Shown: positions 9,049-20,490 of the stretch, piece by piece
How the letters are laid out: each line of letters begins with the position of its first letter
Numbering within the stretch: the stretch's first letter is position 1
Source: Aphelenchoides besseyi
Lineage: Eukaryota > Nematoda > Chromadorea > Rhabditida > Aphelenchoididae
Assembly: GCA_024699855.1 (NCBI GenBank)
Contig: JAMPIQ010000002.1
Span: 8,370,001-8,434,000 of the forward strand
Length of the DNA: 64,000 nucleotides
Direction of reading: 5' to 3'
Made by a program: the position numbers and the translations under genes
Notes under the pieces: generated by a model
Databases searched by the model: none
Told to the model about the DNA's origin: nothing
What the model saw: only the letters and a program-made list of their open reading frames with translations

Positions 9049-11689
9049 TTAGCTCAAAAACGCTTCAGGCGGAATCATAGCACGTCGAGCGTTGAAAGCC
9101 TCACCGGCTGCCTAGAAATATGAAGTTACAATAACAGACGGTATTCGAAAACAAACCTCGTAGTTCCAATTCAATTCCTCCAAGCATTGTCGTGACCATT
9201 CCGGTTTCATGTTACTTTGTCGCGAAAAGGCTTCGATCATTTGACTTTGGACTTGCGGATCATTTCGATCGTAGCCGAGAGATTGTTGATCGGAAGTTGG
9301 CAACGTTTGTTGTGGAACGATTGGTTGAGCTATTAATTGTGGCTGTTCAGGTACTAAATTGTGCGTTCGAACATTAAACACTGTCGTATACTTACCGATA
9401 AGACGTCGTTGCATTTCGGCTTGTAAACCACTGGGTCCTGGATTATTGTTCACGCCAAGACCGCTGAGAGACGATGCAATAGACGCTGGTTGCGGATCCA
9501 AAGGCTGAAACATAAGGTTTTATATATAGGTTTGTGCAAATCACTACACTCACTGCTTCAGAAGTTTTCTTCATGTTTTCCGTGTATCTTTGCATTCTCT
9601 CAGCGCTAACTGACGCCAAAACGAGATCATCGTTAATGATGGCCATTTTTCTGTAAAATTTGCGTTCTAAATTCGACGAAATCAACTTGCCCTCCATCTC
9701 GTGGAACAACGGCAAACGTTCGAACAAACAATTTCGTCGTGCCGTCCTGTTTACCGACATCGTTGCCATCGCGCAGAAGTCCGCGTACGGTAAAGATCAG
9801 TAGTTGGGAACGAACGGTGAGGAATTCGAGTTGAAAAGATCCCTTATCGTGTTCAGTTTGTGGTAAACCGCTTAGTGCAACGGCGATAGCCATGGCTCCC
9901 TTGTAGACAATTTTGTCGCGATACGCACTCCACTTTTCCTCGTGTAGAAGATTGTGCGATGAACGCAGACAGGTACGATATGCTTCTCTGAAAATTTGTA
10001 ACAATTCGATAAAATCAATCAACAAAATAACTTACTCGTCACCTTTGGGTCCTGCACGATGTGCTCCTCGATAAAAAAACGGCCAATTGCTAATCGAATA
10101 CGTGAATACCGCCTAGAAGTGTACAATTGCAACTAAACAAATAACCAATTACTTACTTCTTCATCATAAGCGTTCACAAGCATTTGACGTGATTTTTCCG
10201 CCGGCTTCCCGTCGTAGACTTCGTAGAACTGCAACATCAAATTTTCTACTTGTCGTTTCAAATCCACATCAGGACAATAGTTTTCCTACAAAACGACAAT
10301 TAAGAACAGTAATGCGTGTATAATTTGCCTGAATTCGTGGATACAAGATCCCAGCTCGTCGTCGGTCATCAGCATTGATTTTCGACAAATCGCAATTGAC
10401 AACCGATCCGTCCTACAAACCAAACATAGATCGAGGTGCGCGGCACTCAACTCACCAAAAACGAAACTCGTGGCAAGAAGTCGTGAACCGAGCTAAAACA
10501 TATCAAAGAAGCATTAGTTTTAAGTCGACAGTTAATTAACTTACACTGTGTACGAACTGGCATCAGAGAAATTACCGGTCATCGGGTTGTTTTCGAGAAA
10601 TAGTCTTTCGATAGTCCATCGACGAATCTTCTTCAATTCCTTGACTTCTTCGAGCTAAAAACGCGTTTTTTGTTGAAACAAATATCATTAGCTTACGTAA
10701 TTGTCAGATAAATCCAGTTCTTTGACATTCGGACATGCGAAAGTGAGGGCCGAAACTGTGTCCAAGGTTGAGAGTCGATTTTTCTGAAAGTTACAGTCAA
10801 TATGAAAATGAAAAGCAAACAACCGACCTTTAAACTTAATCCCGTAATTGAAGAACACAGTTCGTTAACGATTTTGATCGTTTCGATAAAGACGGCATTT
10901 CGAGAGAGCGAACACAAGTTCTTGAGATCACGTTCCGCAAAAACTGAAAACACAATTAGAAGTCTTAGTAGTCGAGTTATTGATTACTTTTGTTGAATTG
11001 AAAAGCGCTTAGATCCAACGAGTTGTTGAGTTTGTTGAACTTTTCAACCACAACATCGCGAATCGCCGTTTTGATTTTCGGATCCAGAGCTTCCCACGGT
11101 GCAGGTGTTTTGGTGACAATAATCGAGTACTTTTCGTTCGGTTCAGCAGGATGATAAATACGCCTGGAAAGCGTTTTGAGAACATCAGCTTCCTGAAATC
11201 AACAACAAACTTCATGACAATAAAAAAATAGTACCTCTTGTGTGTGAACATAAAACGTCACGTTGTTATGTATATCGGTGGTAATGTTGAAGGGTAGAAA
11301 TTCGGTAGCAATTTCGCAAATGGATTGCAACACGTATTCAGTGTCGCTTTTGCCACCGGTGCGAACAGTGATCTTGAAAGCGAGATCTCGTTTACCGGCA
11401 CCGCTCATTTTGATTTGTCGTTGCATACGACCACGTGATTGAGCGTTACGATCACGCATGCTGGACATTTCCATGTTCCTTTCTATTCGGGTTTTTTGCT
11501 GAAAACATAAACAGGATCATGGTCGAAGTAAATCGAACTCACATTTATCGGTAAGGTGGCTTCGTCTTCGTCGTATTCGTACCGTGAAGCAACGTCCTCA
11601 TCGTAAACCGAATACTTTTTGATTGTTCTTTGCTTCACATCATAACGTCTTTCTCCACGTCCGTTATCACGTCGAAAGGTTGATGCCAT
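9049..11689 (-). CDS. nxf-1: Nuclear mRNA export factor NXF1/TAP
   Basis: Fifteen exons on the minus strand join in frame to 672 residues, close to the usual NXF1 size. The parts occur in the normal order. A basic N-terminus is followed by an RRM-like domain (about 85-170, with NVTFYVHTQEEADVLK). Leucine-rich repeats (about 206-345) include LDLSDN and RVSFLDGSVV, matching the RLDGHEL region. The NTF2-like domain (about 350-550) includes LMLQFYEVYDG, SGLPQTEHDKGSFQLE and FVRTFAVVP, then INDDL. A C-terminal UBA-like TAP-C domain has MIEAFSRQSNMKPEWSRQCL and LNWNYE. NXF1 binds NXT1 through the NTF2-like domain and FG nucleoporins through the C-terminal domains to export mRNA. Two introns (9651-9690 and 10286-10328) need GC donors to keep frame. 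The start ATG is at 11687-11689. Confidence 0.93.
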
Positions 11690-12394
11690 GCCGAACTACA
11701 AATTTTTGCTTGATCAAAATAAACGGAACACAATTCGATTAAATTCGCGCACAACGACCTCAAAACAAGAATGCGATCGACAACGGGATTTCGAGTTGAG
11801 GTATTGAAGAAAAACGTCTGTAATTTGACGTCCTTTTCTTATACGAAACGCAAACTCCAAAAGAAACCGATTATGAAACGAATCAGGCCGCAGCAGCGTC
11901 AACGCGACTCCTAACTGAGTGAGCGCGGTTTCGAGTGGAAAACTTCGTTTGGAAGTCAAATGTTTGCAGCCAAAGACGAGCATCTCACGTGTTGTTTCTG
12001 TGGAGTTGCAGGCACAACAACGCTCGTTTAGGTGTTCAATCAACAAAAAGCAAACTTGATTGTCGACTTTTCTAGTTCGAAAAATGATTCTTTCTTGTCG
12101 TGTTAGTAAAACACGATATGCATAGAATAGTTCGCGATACTTAAACGTCGAACAAAAATAAGGACCACAGTTTAAAGTTTGAAATCGCTGATTAGCTGGT
12201 TGTTGAATTTAGTTATTTTGTTGTTTGAGCTCCGATTTGAACTTATAACCTCGCTGTAGGGGTGCCGAAGGTTACTCGTCTGCTCCTCTTTGATCGTTGA
12301 AGTTTAAATCGAGAGTCAATAGTTTAACAATAGTCAGATTGAGGTCGTCGATATACACACCTTTACTTCACGTATTCTGCTTGTTGTATTTCAA
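11690..12394. other. Divergent promoter region between nxf-1 and the first MLT-10-like gene
   Basis: The two genes are head-to-head, 705 bp apart. A 110-codon minus-strand open frame (11714-12046) directly upstream of nxf-1 has no signal peptide, no recognisable domain and no splice link, and I take it as chance. A stretch near 12241-12290 looks faintly tRNA-like but does not fold as one. Confidence 0.4.
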
Positions 12395-14878
12395 ATGAAG
12401 TGGCAACTTGTGATTCCTGGACTAATCTCTTTAGCTCAATTGCTGTCCATTGATGCCGGTAGGATTGCATCATACCAATCTATAACTTCGATTGTTTAGT
12501 ACAAAACAAAGCGGTAAAAAGAACGGAATTCGTACTGAATACCCAATATCTTGATTTACTTTTCCATCGAGCAACATCGGCCGCGTTATTGCAAGCAAGT
12601 GGTTAACCAATTCAGCTAATAAGCAATATGTTGTTTTAGTCCAAGGCTCGCAAAGTGCTTCGCAAGTTGCCCGAAACTGAACGACACGTTTACGAAACTT
12701 GTGCTAAAGAAGCTCGCACGTTGTTGAGTTTAGCGAAATGTGTTGCATCTGTCTTGGATCGTCGAGATGAGCTGCTCACTGTAAAGACCAACCAAACAAA
12801 TAATTCAGAATGTAGTGACGATAATATTGACGGCAACTGGTTGACTTCACTTGTTCGTTCAATCTACTGCCGATGGCAATGTCCACTGAGAACAACCGAT
12901 AGTGTTAAAACATCGTTTTCGGGACGAACAGACAGCGATCGAAGACGCTTTTTGCGTGAGCGTTATAACCAAACACGTCTTCTAAAAGCGAAAACCAATC
13001 CGAAATCTACAAATGTGAATTGGAGACGAAAACGCCGAAAACGTTCAACTCAACCAAAGTCGCCACGATGTCAAACTCCTAAACACATTGAAATGCTGCG
13101 AAATGTTAGCTCTTATTTCAACAAGTTCAACGAGATCCTTTCGTATGTCTATAATATTAGCAAGTCGAATGAAAAGTAAAATTCCAGAATTCGTTTCAAA
13201 AATATTTACACAGTGTTTAGGTTTTTGAACGAAGCAAACTTGCGTGTCAAATACCCAGCTCATGGAATGGCCGATCCAACCGCAAAGTTAAGAGAATTTG
13301 TATCGGAATTGGAAAGTTACAGTGATAAAGCTGTTTACTCGATTTTGTCCCCTAAACTCCTTAATTTACTGCCACAAACACCATTGGATAGAGAGTCGAA
13401 AACATATTTGAGTCCAAATTTGTTGTCCTTTCAAGACGAAGGAACATTGTCATTGCCGCGATTGTTGCAGGTTAGTTTTGTGTGCATCTAAAAGAGTGTG
13501 CTAACAAAATTCATTTTAGTTAAGCACTTCAAATTACTGTGAAACCATTCAGTGGTTGGATATTCTGATTCATGCGACTGGTGCATCACAGATGCTCGAA
13601 AGCTTAACCACAAAGTTCTCTGAGCATATGGTCCAAATTGATCAGATTCATCCGAGGATTCGTCGTGCTCAAAAATACGACGGAAAATTTGACCGTCTCC
13701 ATCAATTATCCAACAACGAACAGCTACAGCACTTGGAAACGCATGGATATGCACGCTTGAATAGCAACCAAATCGATTTGGTTTATGGACCAAACGGCTT
13801 TGCAGAGAACGAACAATTCGAAAACGAACTAACTTATAATCCTGATGAATCGACAATCGATCTTGAAACTACAATTAGACAAATTGCTCAGATGACCGAA
13901 GAAGATTTCATCCGTCAGTCAAAGCAAACGATTTCGTTAATTAAAAGTAATCTATAGTTAGTTTTACTTTATGACCAAACTTGTTAAGGACCTAAACGAG
14001 ATCTAATCGATCAGATTTTGCCGATGACAAACCAAAAGACAGTTGGTGGCGCTCGAGTACTTCAACCGTTTGCCTTCAGTACTCGCGTTCGCAATCCGAA
14101 CATTATGGGTCCTTACATTGTGTCACCGTACGCGTTTTATTTACAGCTCTTTGCTCCAACGCTACTCAGCATGGAACTGCTTTCGCCACGAGCATTCGTC
14201 GCTACGATCTTCAGTCCGGTTAGAATTAAAAACAAACACTATAATTGAAACTATCTATTTAGGTTTTGCTTTTGACAAGGATTCTTTCGCCGTCGGGTAA
14301 CAATAAAGCCAATTGAGTTTTATTGAACACATTCTTTAGCTTTGCGTATGATGATCTTTTCACCGATTATGCTTGTTTCATGGTAATAATGAAAAGCTAT
14401 AAGTGTTATTGAGTTGTTCTAGGGTAATGGTTCCAGAGTCTTTAAGCGTGAAGTTATTTTCGGTATTTTCGATTATTTCTCTCACAATGATTTTGATTTT
14501 TTAGCCCAAATTCCTCGATTTGAGACTGTTAAGCCCAGATAGTTTATCTATTATTTGCTTTTCTCCTGGTAAAAACGATATCGGAGAGCTTTTACTTGAT
14601 GGTTTTAGCCGCCGCAGTAGCAAGAATTGGAAGTCCGAATACAGCGAACGTTATTGTACTCTCGCCGTCTTTTGCTACCTATCAAATTTTCTCTGGTAAT
14701 CGATATGTGATTCAGGTAAAGAAATACCGAATTATGATTGCAAGTTTTTTAGGTTTTATCACCTGGTATTTTGGGTATAGATGAGAAGCCTCTGCTCAAG
14801 GAACCATTGGATGAAGCGCGAGCTGAAGCTGTAGCACGTGCTGGATTTCCTCTTGCACCGCAATTGTTTGGAAGATAA
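12395..14878 (+). CDS. MLT-10-like moulting-cycle family protein (tandem copy A)
   Basis: Twelve exons join in frame to 671 residues. Residues 1-21 are a signal peptide (LVIPGLISLAQLL). A helical region follows (KVLRKLPETERHVYETC), then a basic stretch. The conserved core has ILSPKLLNLLPQT, LSPNLLSFQDEGTLSLPRLL and WLDILIHATGAS, the pattern of the nematode Moulting_cycle domain of MLT-10. The C-terminal third is a run of degenerate repeats built on L/F-SP-x-A/S-hydrophobic (LLSPRAFVATIFSP, RILSPS, MIFSPIML, LLSPDSLS, VLSPSFA, VLSPGILG). MLT-10 is secreted and needed for moulting and cuticle integrity; this role is carried over by homology. The second intron (12595-12639) has a GC donor (GCAAGT). 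Several small exons each carry about one or two repeat units. Confidence 0.75.
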
Positions 14879-15200
14879 AGGAACGTGTGAGCTAATAAAC
14901 TAATAACAATGGTTGTCGAAGGAATTGCTCAAACACCTGCAAGAATATCTTTTGGTTACCCGTGAAAGAACAATTTGTCCACTTGGCGATGTTTGAACAA
15001 GAGGTGGAGGTTAAGGTTTACGGCATTTGTCCGTCGCTTTCGGTGTTCAACAACTCGATCAACTTAAATGTTTGTGGAAAAACTTCGAGGGTTTCCGTTC
15101 GCAAAACAAGAGCTAACGCTCGAAAGATCCGTGAATGAATTTAAATAAAATGGAGAGTTAGGTTGTACGGACTGCGACTAACGTTCGTTCTACTCGAGCT
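14879..15200. other. Spacer between tandem MLT-10-like genes
   Basis: It holds the 3' UTR of copy A and the promoter of copy B in 322 bp. I see no TATA box and no coding exon. The close spacing fits recent tandem duplication of the whole gene. Confidence 0.45.
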
Positions 15201-17460
15201 ATGAAAAACGATTATCTGATTTTGTGGTTTCTTGGACTTGCAAGTTCAGTTAAATCATTGGGTATGTGCATTTGGTTTGCTAATAATCATAGAATATATA
15301 GAACTTGGTGAGAACTTCGGACGTAAGGCTTACACTTTGCAAACTGATCAACTCGAACAGATTCACAGACGCGCTGCAATCATAGCACTTTTAAAGGTAA
15401 TTCACTTGTCGATCCATCAATCCTGGTTTTAGGCTAAAGCAAAAGTGGAGTTGAAAAAGTTGCCTTTCACTGAAACGGCTCTTTTCGACGATTGTTCCAA
15501 CGCTGCGAAGACGCCCGTTGAGTTGGCTCGTTGTGTTGAACGACTTTTAAATGAACGAGATCGTAGAAACGACCAAAAAGTCAGTTTCAACTTTGATTCT
15601 TCTCCATTACAAGCAGAGGAAAGTTGGTTAAGTAGTGCGTTCAAACTGCTATTGCAACCTATTAGTCCGCCTTCTTCAAGCGTTGAAACACTATTTCCCA
15701 CGCGAAATACCTCGACAATCAACAAAACGTTAACAACTCCACGCAATTCCTATCATCACAATCGACTTCTAAAAGCGATGGTAAAACGAAAGTTTCGAAA
15801 TGCTCAGAAACTGAAATACAAAGACGATTCATTAATTCCAACTTCCGAAATTCGAATTCGACGTGCCCTTCGATCGCGTAAGATTCCGAGCTCATACGAT
15901 TATTTTAGTTTTTTTCAGAGCCAACGACTCCTCGTTGTGGCATTACAACGAACATTCGGAATCTACGAGAAGTTGAGAGCTATTTTGAAGCAGCAAACGA
16001 GTGCATCCGATACGTTAAAGAACTGGGACTGGAAAACTCACAGTAAACATAAGAACGATCTTCTGAATTCGCAGTTACAGATTCCTATCGTCCGTGGACA
16101 TGAATGTCGAGTACAAGAATCGACGACCATCCAGAGATTCATCAATTGAGCAACTAAATGAAGTCATCAATCAAGCCGAAACGAGTGGACTTTCGATCTT
16201 TTCTCCAAAAATTCTGAATATCATGCCTAGCAAAGATGGTTACTCGGACAACGCGAAGACCCGATTTATGTCTCCCACTTTGTTTTCATTGCATAACGAG
16301 GGAGTGCTTCCGATTCCACAATTATTACGAATGAGCGGTTCAGACGAATGTGAGACAAAGAAATGGATTGACTTTATAATGGACGTTACCGGAGCTTCCA
16401 AAAAGTTGGAAAAATTGCTGAGTGTGGCTTACTCGCAAATGCATCAAATTCGTGAGATTGTTTTGCCGAAAGTCCGCGAATTACGTCGACAAGAAAAACT
16501 TTGGGCAGAATTGGAATCGACGTTTAGTCCCACACAACGACGTCAACTCAAAGACTCAGGTTACATTCAAATGACTGACGATCAATTGCGATTGGCTTAC
16601 AAACAAGATGGTTTGCATCAGCCGGTTCCCGAAATGTTCGAAGTGCTTCAAAAAGAGGATAACCGTGATTTTCTTCTCGAACATACAATTCGCGAACTTG
16701 CTGATTTGGAACCGGCGAGCAATATGGATGAACTGATGTCTCGTTTTGAACACCATCGAAATAGACGAGAAGCAAGACCGGCAGTCGAAAAGCCGGCCGG
16801 TTTGTTGGCACCGTTTGCGTTCAGCAACTCCTTTGCAAAGCCATCTTTCTTACTGAATCTCGTCTTGTCGCCTCACGCTTTCATTAACGAAGTGGCATCA
16901 GCGCGTTTTTTTGGGGTTTGTCAGAATAGAACAATCGAAAACAAATTATATTTAAGACAGATATAATCAGTCCTCGAGCTTTTATCAGTTCGACTTTGAG
17001 TCCTTTCTCTATGATAGCACGTGTATTAGCACCGAGCTCTTTTCGTCTCCAAACGTTGACTCCGCAGGCTTTAACAGCAATCGTTCTTACTCCAGAAGCC
17101 TTTTTGGGAGTAATCTTGTCGCCTCGTGCTCTTGAAGTACGTATTCACATAGTTAACTCATCTAAAATGTTTAGGCGCGAGTTCTATCCCCGGAAACGCT
17201 TTCTGTTGTTGTGCTTTCACCATGTAAATGAAGTCGTCAAGTTGATTAATTACAACCTTTTTCAGCTGCGGGAATGCTTCGTGTAGCCAGTCCTGCAATC
17301 GCAAACATCTTCGTGTTAAGTCCAACTATCTTAGGAGCAAGTCTAATGTCAAAAGGAGAAATGAACGTTGAAAGTAAACTAAACAAACGACTAGACAAAC
17401 TAATTTTGAATTTTAGTATTATCACCTTCGATACTTGTTATGGATGATAACATTGGTTAA
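15201..17460 (+). CDS. MLT-10-like moulting-cycle family protein (tandem copy B)
   Basis: Eight exons join to 650 residues. It matches copy A along its whole length: signal peptide, RRAAIIALLKAKAKVELKKLP, a Ser/Arg-rich region, FSPKILNIMPSK, MSPTLFSLHNEGVLPIPQLL, KKWIDFIMDVTGAS, and C-terminal SP repeats (VLSPHAF, IISPRAF, TLTPQAL, VLTPEAF, ILSPRAL, VLSPSIL). First coding intron positions are conserved, but copy B has a normal GT donor where copy A has GC, and its large fourth exon (16081-16915) fuses two exons of copy A. The donor of the third intron (16014, GTTAAAG) is inferred from frame and from alignment with copy A; the more obvious GTAAAC at 16045 would break the frame. Likely secreted and cuticle-associated. 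Confidence 0.73.
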
Positions 17461-18747
17461 ATGATACAGTTTCTATTAACTTCCGTATGCAACCCAACAG
17501 TTTCTCATAACACCAAAAGTCTTGTTCAATAATTCGTGATATGTCACGTGAAATGCATAGTATATATTTGATGAGCAAGTAAACGGTTAGCTAATAACGT
17601 TGACTACGTAAGTGGTCCGCAATGTTTGTTAGATTATCTTAAGTGAGCACTTGATTGGATTTGTTGATCAAATTGATCACTTGACAATCAATGTCGGTTG
17701 CAAGAAGAATAATCGATTCAATGATCTTTTTCTAAATGACAAGTTAATAACAAGTGCGTAAACTGTTTACTTGTGCTCATTGACGTTATAAATGATTACG
17801 AAATTGATCTCCGAGTGAAAGACCAACTCTGTAAATGGAAACTTCGCGAACATCAATCGGATCTCTTGTTTTCAGCGAATGGCGATCATCAAGAAAAATT
17901 ACGACCCTCGTCACGATCCGAAAATTATAAACGAGACCCGCGCGTGTTGTAAACTAACGAAGTGAAGTGCTCGATGAGTTTTTTTGATTAGTCCGTTCGA
18001 TCGAGATCACCATCACAACATTGATAGCGAAGCCTTCGATCAAAGAACAACGTGTCTGTGCGATTGAGTTCGCCGATTCATCGGATTTAAGGGTCGCGCA
18101 ATCTTCTTCGTTGATCCTCGTACAGTTTTCGTATTGTCGTTTTGTTGATCTTGGGCTATTCACATGAATAGAAAGGAACTCGTGGGTCGAAAATTTGACT
18201 TGTTACATTTTTGGTTATTGAGCTAAACGCACGTAAGTTTCGGTTGTCTGTTGATCGTTTCATCAAAATGATTAATGACGAAAAATCGGCGTGTTAAAAA
18301 TATTCAAAGGTTACTTTTCCAGTTATTTCGTACACGTTGTTTGTTATTTCAGTGGAACCCCCCAAGTCCGCGCATTTCGACTGACCACACAGTCAATGGT
18401 TAGGTTCTGTTGTTTACTTTTGGATTAGCAAAGAATTGCTGTTACCTGCTTCGATTTCAAGTTCCATCAACTTCACCAATCAAAACACCGTCTCTAAAAT
18501 TAGATTCGTGAAAATCACCCACTGCGTGCGTATTGAGTTATGAACGGAATGTTGATTTGTGCTCTCTGTTTGCAAGCCATTTCAAATGGTCGGAAGTCGT
18601 GTGCTAAGTGCTGATTAAACACAACGTCTATTTACTCTTCTGTTCCTATATAAACGACCATTCAGTCTTACCTACTACCGAACCATCTGTTCGTGTCTAC
18701 AACGTGTGTGATTGATATCGATCGTAATTACTGTATTTTAGATTGAA
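17461..18747. other. Intergenic region with TATA-type promoter for the second SLC17-like gene
   Basis: This 1.3-kb stretch has no exon-like open frame. TATATAAA at 18647-18654 is about 94 bp upstream of the transporter ATG and is a plausible core promoter. A second, weaker TATATATT lies near 17569. Nothing else stands out. Confidence 0.45.
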
Positions 18748-20351
18748 ATGGAGTTGAAAGAACATCGTAGATTCCCGCTTTTTCACGATCGTTATCGATA
18801 TTTTATTCTGTTAATCTCCTTATTGTGCTTGACATCTATCTCTTCGAACATGCTCACATTCAATTTCGGTAACTTTTCTTTACATGCGATGATTGAAACA
18901 TGGCTTTTAGCTATAATCTGTATGGCAACACCTAAGAATATGACAGTAAGTTTAGCTTAAACAATTGAATAATATGCTTGATAGGAGGCTCCTCTACACT
19001 CAACTTACGATTTCACAGCAACCGAAACGTCGTCGTTGATTTGGGCTGTTGCCGTCGGTTCCATGATCGCGACATTTCCGTTCTCCATTGGCTACAATCA
19101 TTATGGCGCGCAACACGTCTTTGTCGGTGCTGGTCTTCTGTCAATTATCTCTACGGCCATTACTCCACTTGCAATCTATTTGGGATACTACTACTTTCTT
19201 TCTGTGCGTTTTCTTCAAGGCGTGAGCTACGCTGCTGATTTTGCAGCAATCGGCATGATAATTACCCGCTGGTCCAGTCTTAAGCAACACGCCTTCTATA
19301 TTTCTGGTAAGCTAGAAACAATCATCCATTCCACATTGTTCTTTACAGTGTTAACTTGCTACTCTCCTTTGAGTTCAACGCTTACAAACAGTGTGTCCGG
19401 ATTCATTTGTTCTTCGAGTCTTGGTTGGCCATTCATCTACTATTTCCACGCACTTGTTGGTTGTCTTCTCTTTGGCTGTTGGGCGATTTTCTACAACGAT
19501 CATCCGAAAACGAACAATTATGTTTCGCCCGTTGAATTGGAGAAAATTGAACGTGGAAAAGAAAAAGAGCAACTTGATTTGAGCATCAAAATCCCGTATT
19601 TGGTAGTTCAATAGAATTTATGGCCAATTAATTGAAACCGATCAATTTCAGAAAATCGTCACAAATCCAGTTGTTTTGACCGTTTGGTTGAATGCGTTTG
19701 CAGAGATGTAAGTAGAAACATGAGCATGAATATTGCATAGATTTCAGTTCTTCGGCTATCTTCCTTCTAACCTACACACCGTTGTATCTCCGAAATGTTC
19801 ACGGCTTTTCGATCAAATCCACTGGGTTGCTTTCGTCGTTGCCGACCACACTGAATATGCCAACAAGAATATTGCTTGGATATGTTTCTGACAAAATCAA
19901 GTTCATAAGCGAACCAACGAAACTGAAAATTTTCAACACCTTCTCAGTTTTCGGCCCTGCCCTCTGCTATGCAGCGATTTCATTTACACCTCAGGAAGAA
20001 CACGAAATTGCAGTGGCTCTCTTGTCGGGTGTATCAATTTTCTACGCCGGAACTGCAGGTGGTTTTTATAAGGCGGCCACGAAATCTTGTCTTCAATTTA
20101 GTCACTTTGTAATTGCAAGCATACAGTTTATTAAGTGCATCACGCTCTTCTTAGCCCCACTCCTAGTAGCCATTTTCGTTCAGGACTTAGCTTCTCCAGC
20201 GAGTTGGCGGAAAATCTTCTTGATATTTACGATCAGTCAAACCGTTGCTGCGGCTCTTTTCTTATGGCTCGGCACCGATAAACCTCAAGACTTCACTCGT
20301 GTAGCACCACCGCAGAAACGAAAATGCTCGCTTATGCCAAGTGTTCTTTAA
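18748..20351 (+). CDS. SLC17-like major facilitator transporter (copy 2)
   Basis: Five exons (18748-18945, 18985-19306, 19349-19602, 19652-19707, 19748-20351) give 477 residues and about 12 membrane segments. It is a paralogue of the gene at 401-1989: both share RFxQGxxYAxDFA, SLKQ, LTCYxPLS, the SDKIKF loop and LFLxPLL. Here the loop reads RILLGYVSDKIKF. The last exon is continuous across two positions where copy 1 has introns (after DKIK and after the GFYKA region), so introns were lost or gained after duplication. The 42-nt intron 19307-19348 is in frame; removing it is supported by alignment to copy 1. Substrate unknown; SLC17 carriers move organic anions, often with sodium or proton coupling. 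Confidence 0.85.
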
Positions 20352-20490
20352 GGATTTTAATCGCTTTTTATGTCATAGAAGATCTCGTACTTTGATGTTT
20401 GATTTAATTGTCCAATAAATGATTTCACCGTTTCTAATTTATATTTAACTTGATATCAAGACACTTGAGCAAACCAACATTCCAAATCTT

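Noticed and set aside
11714..12046. 110-codon minus-strand frame upstream of nxf-1
   Set aside because: No domain, no splice connection and located in the divergent promoter region; probably chance.
12230..12300. tRNA-like stretch with TTCAAAT and a G-rich arm
   Set aside because: Neither strand gives a paired T-stem or acceptor stem in the right positions.
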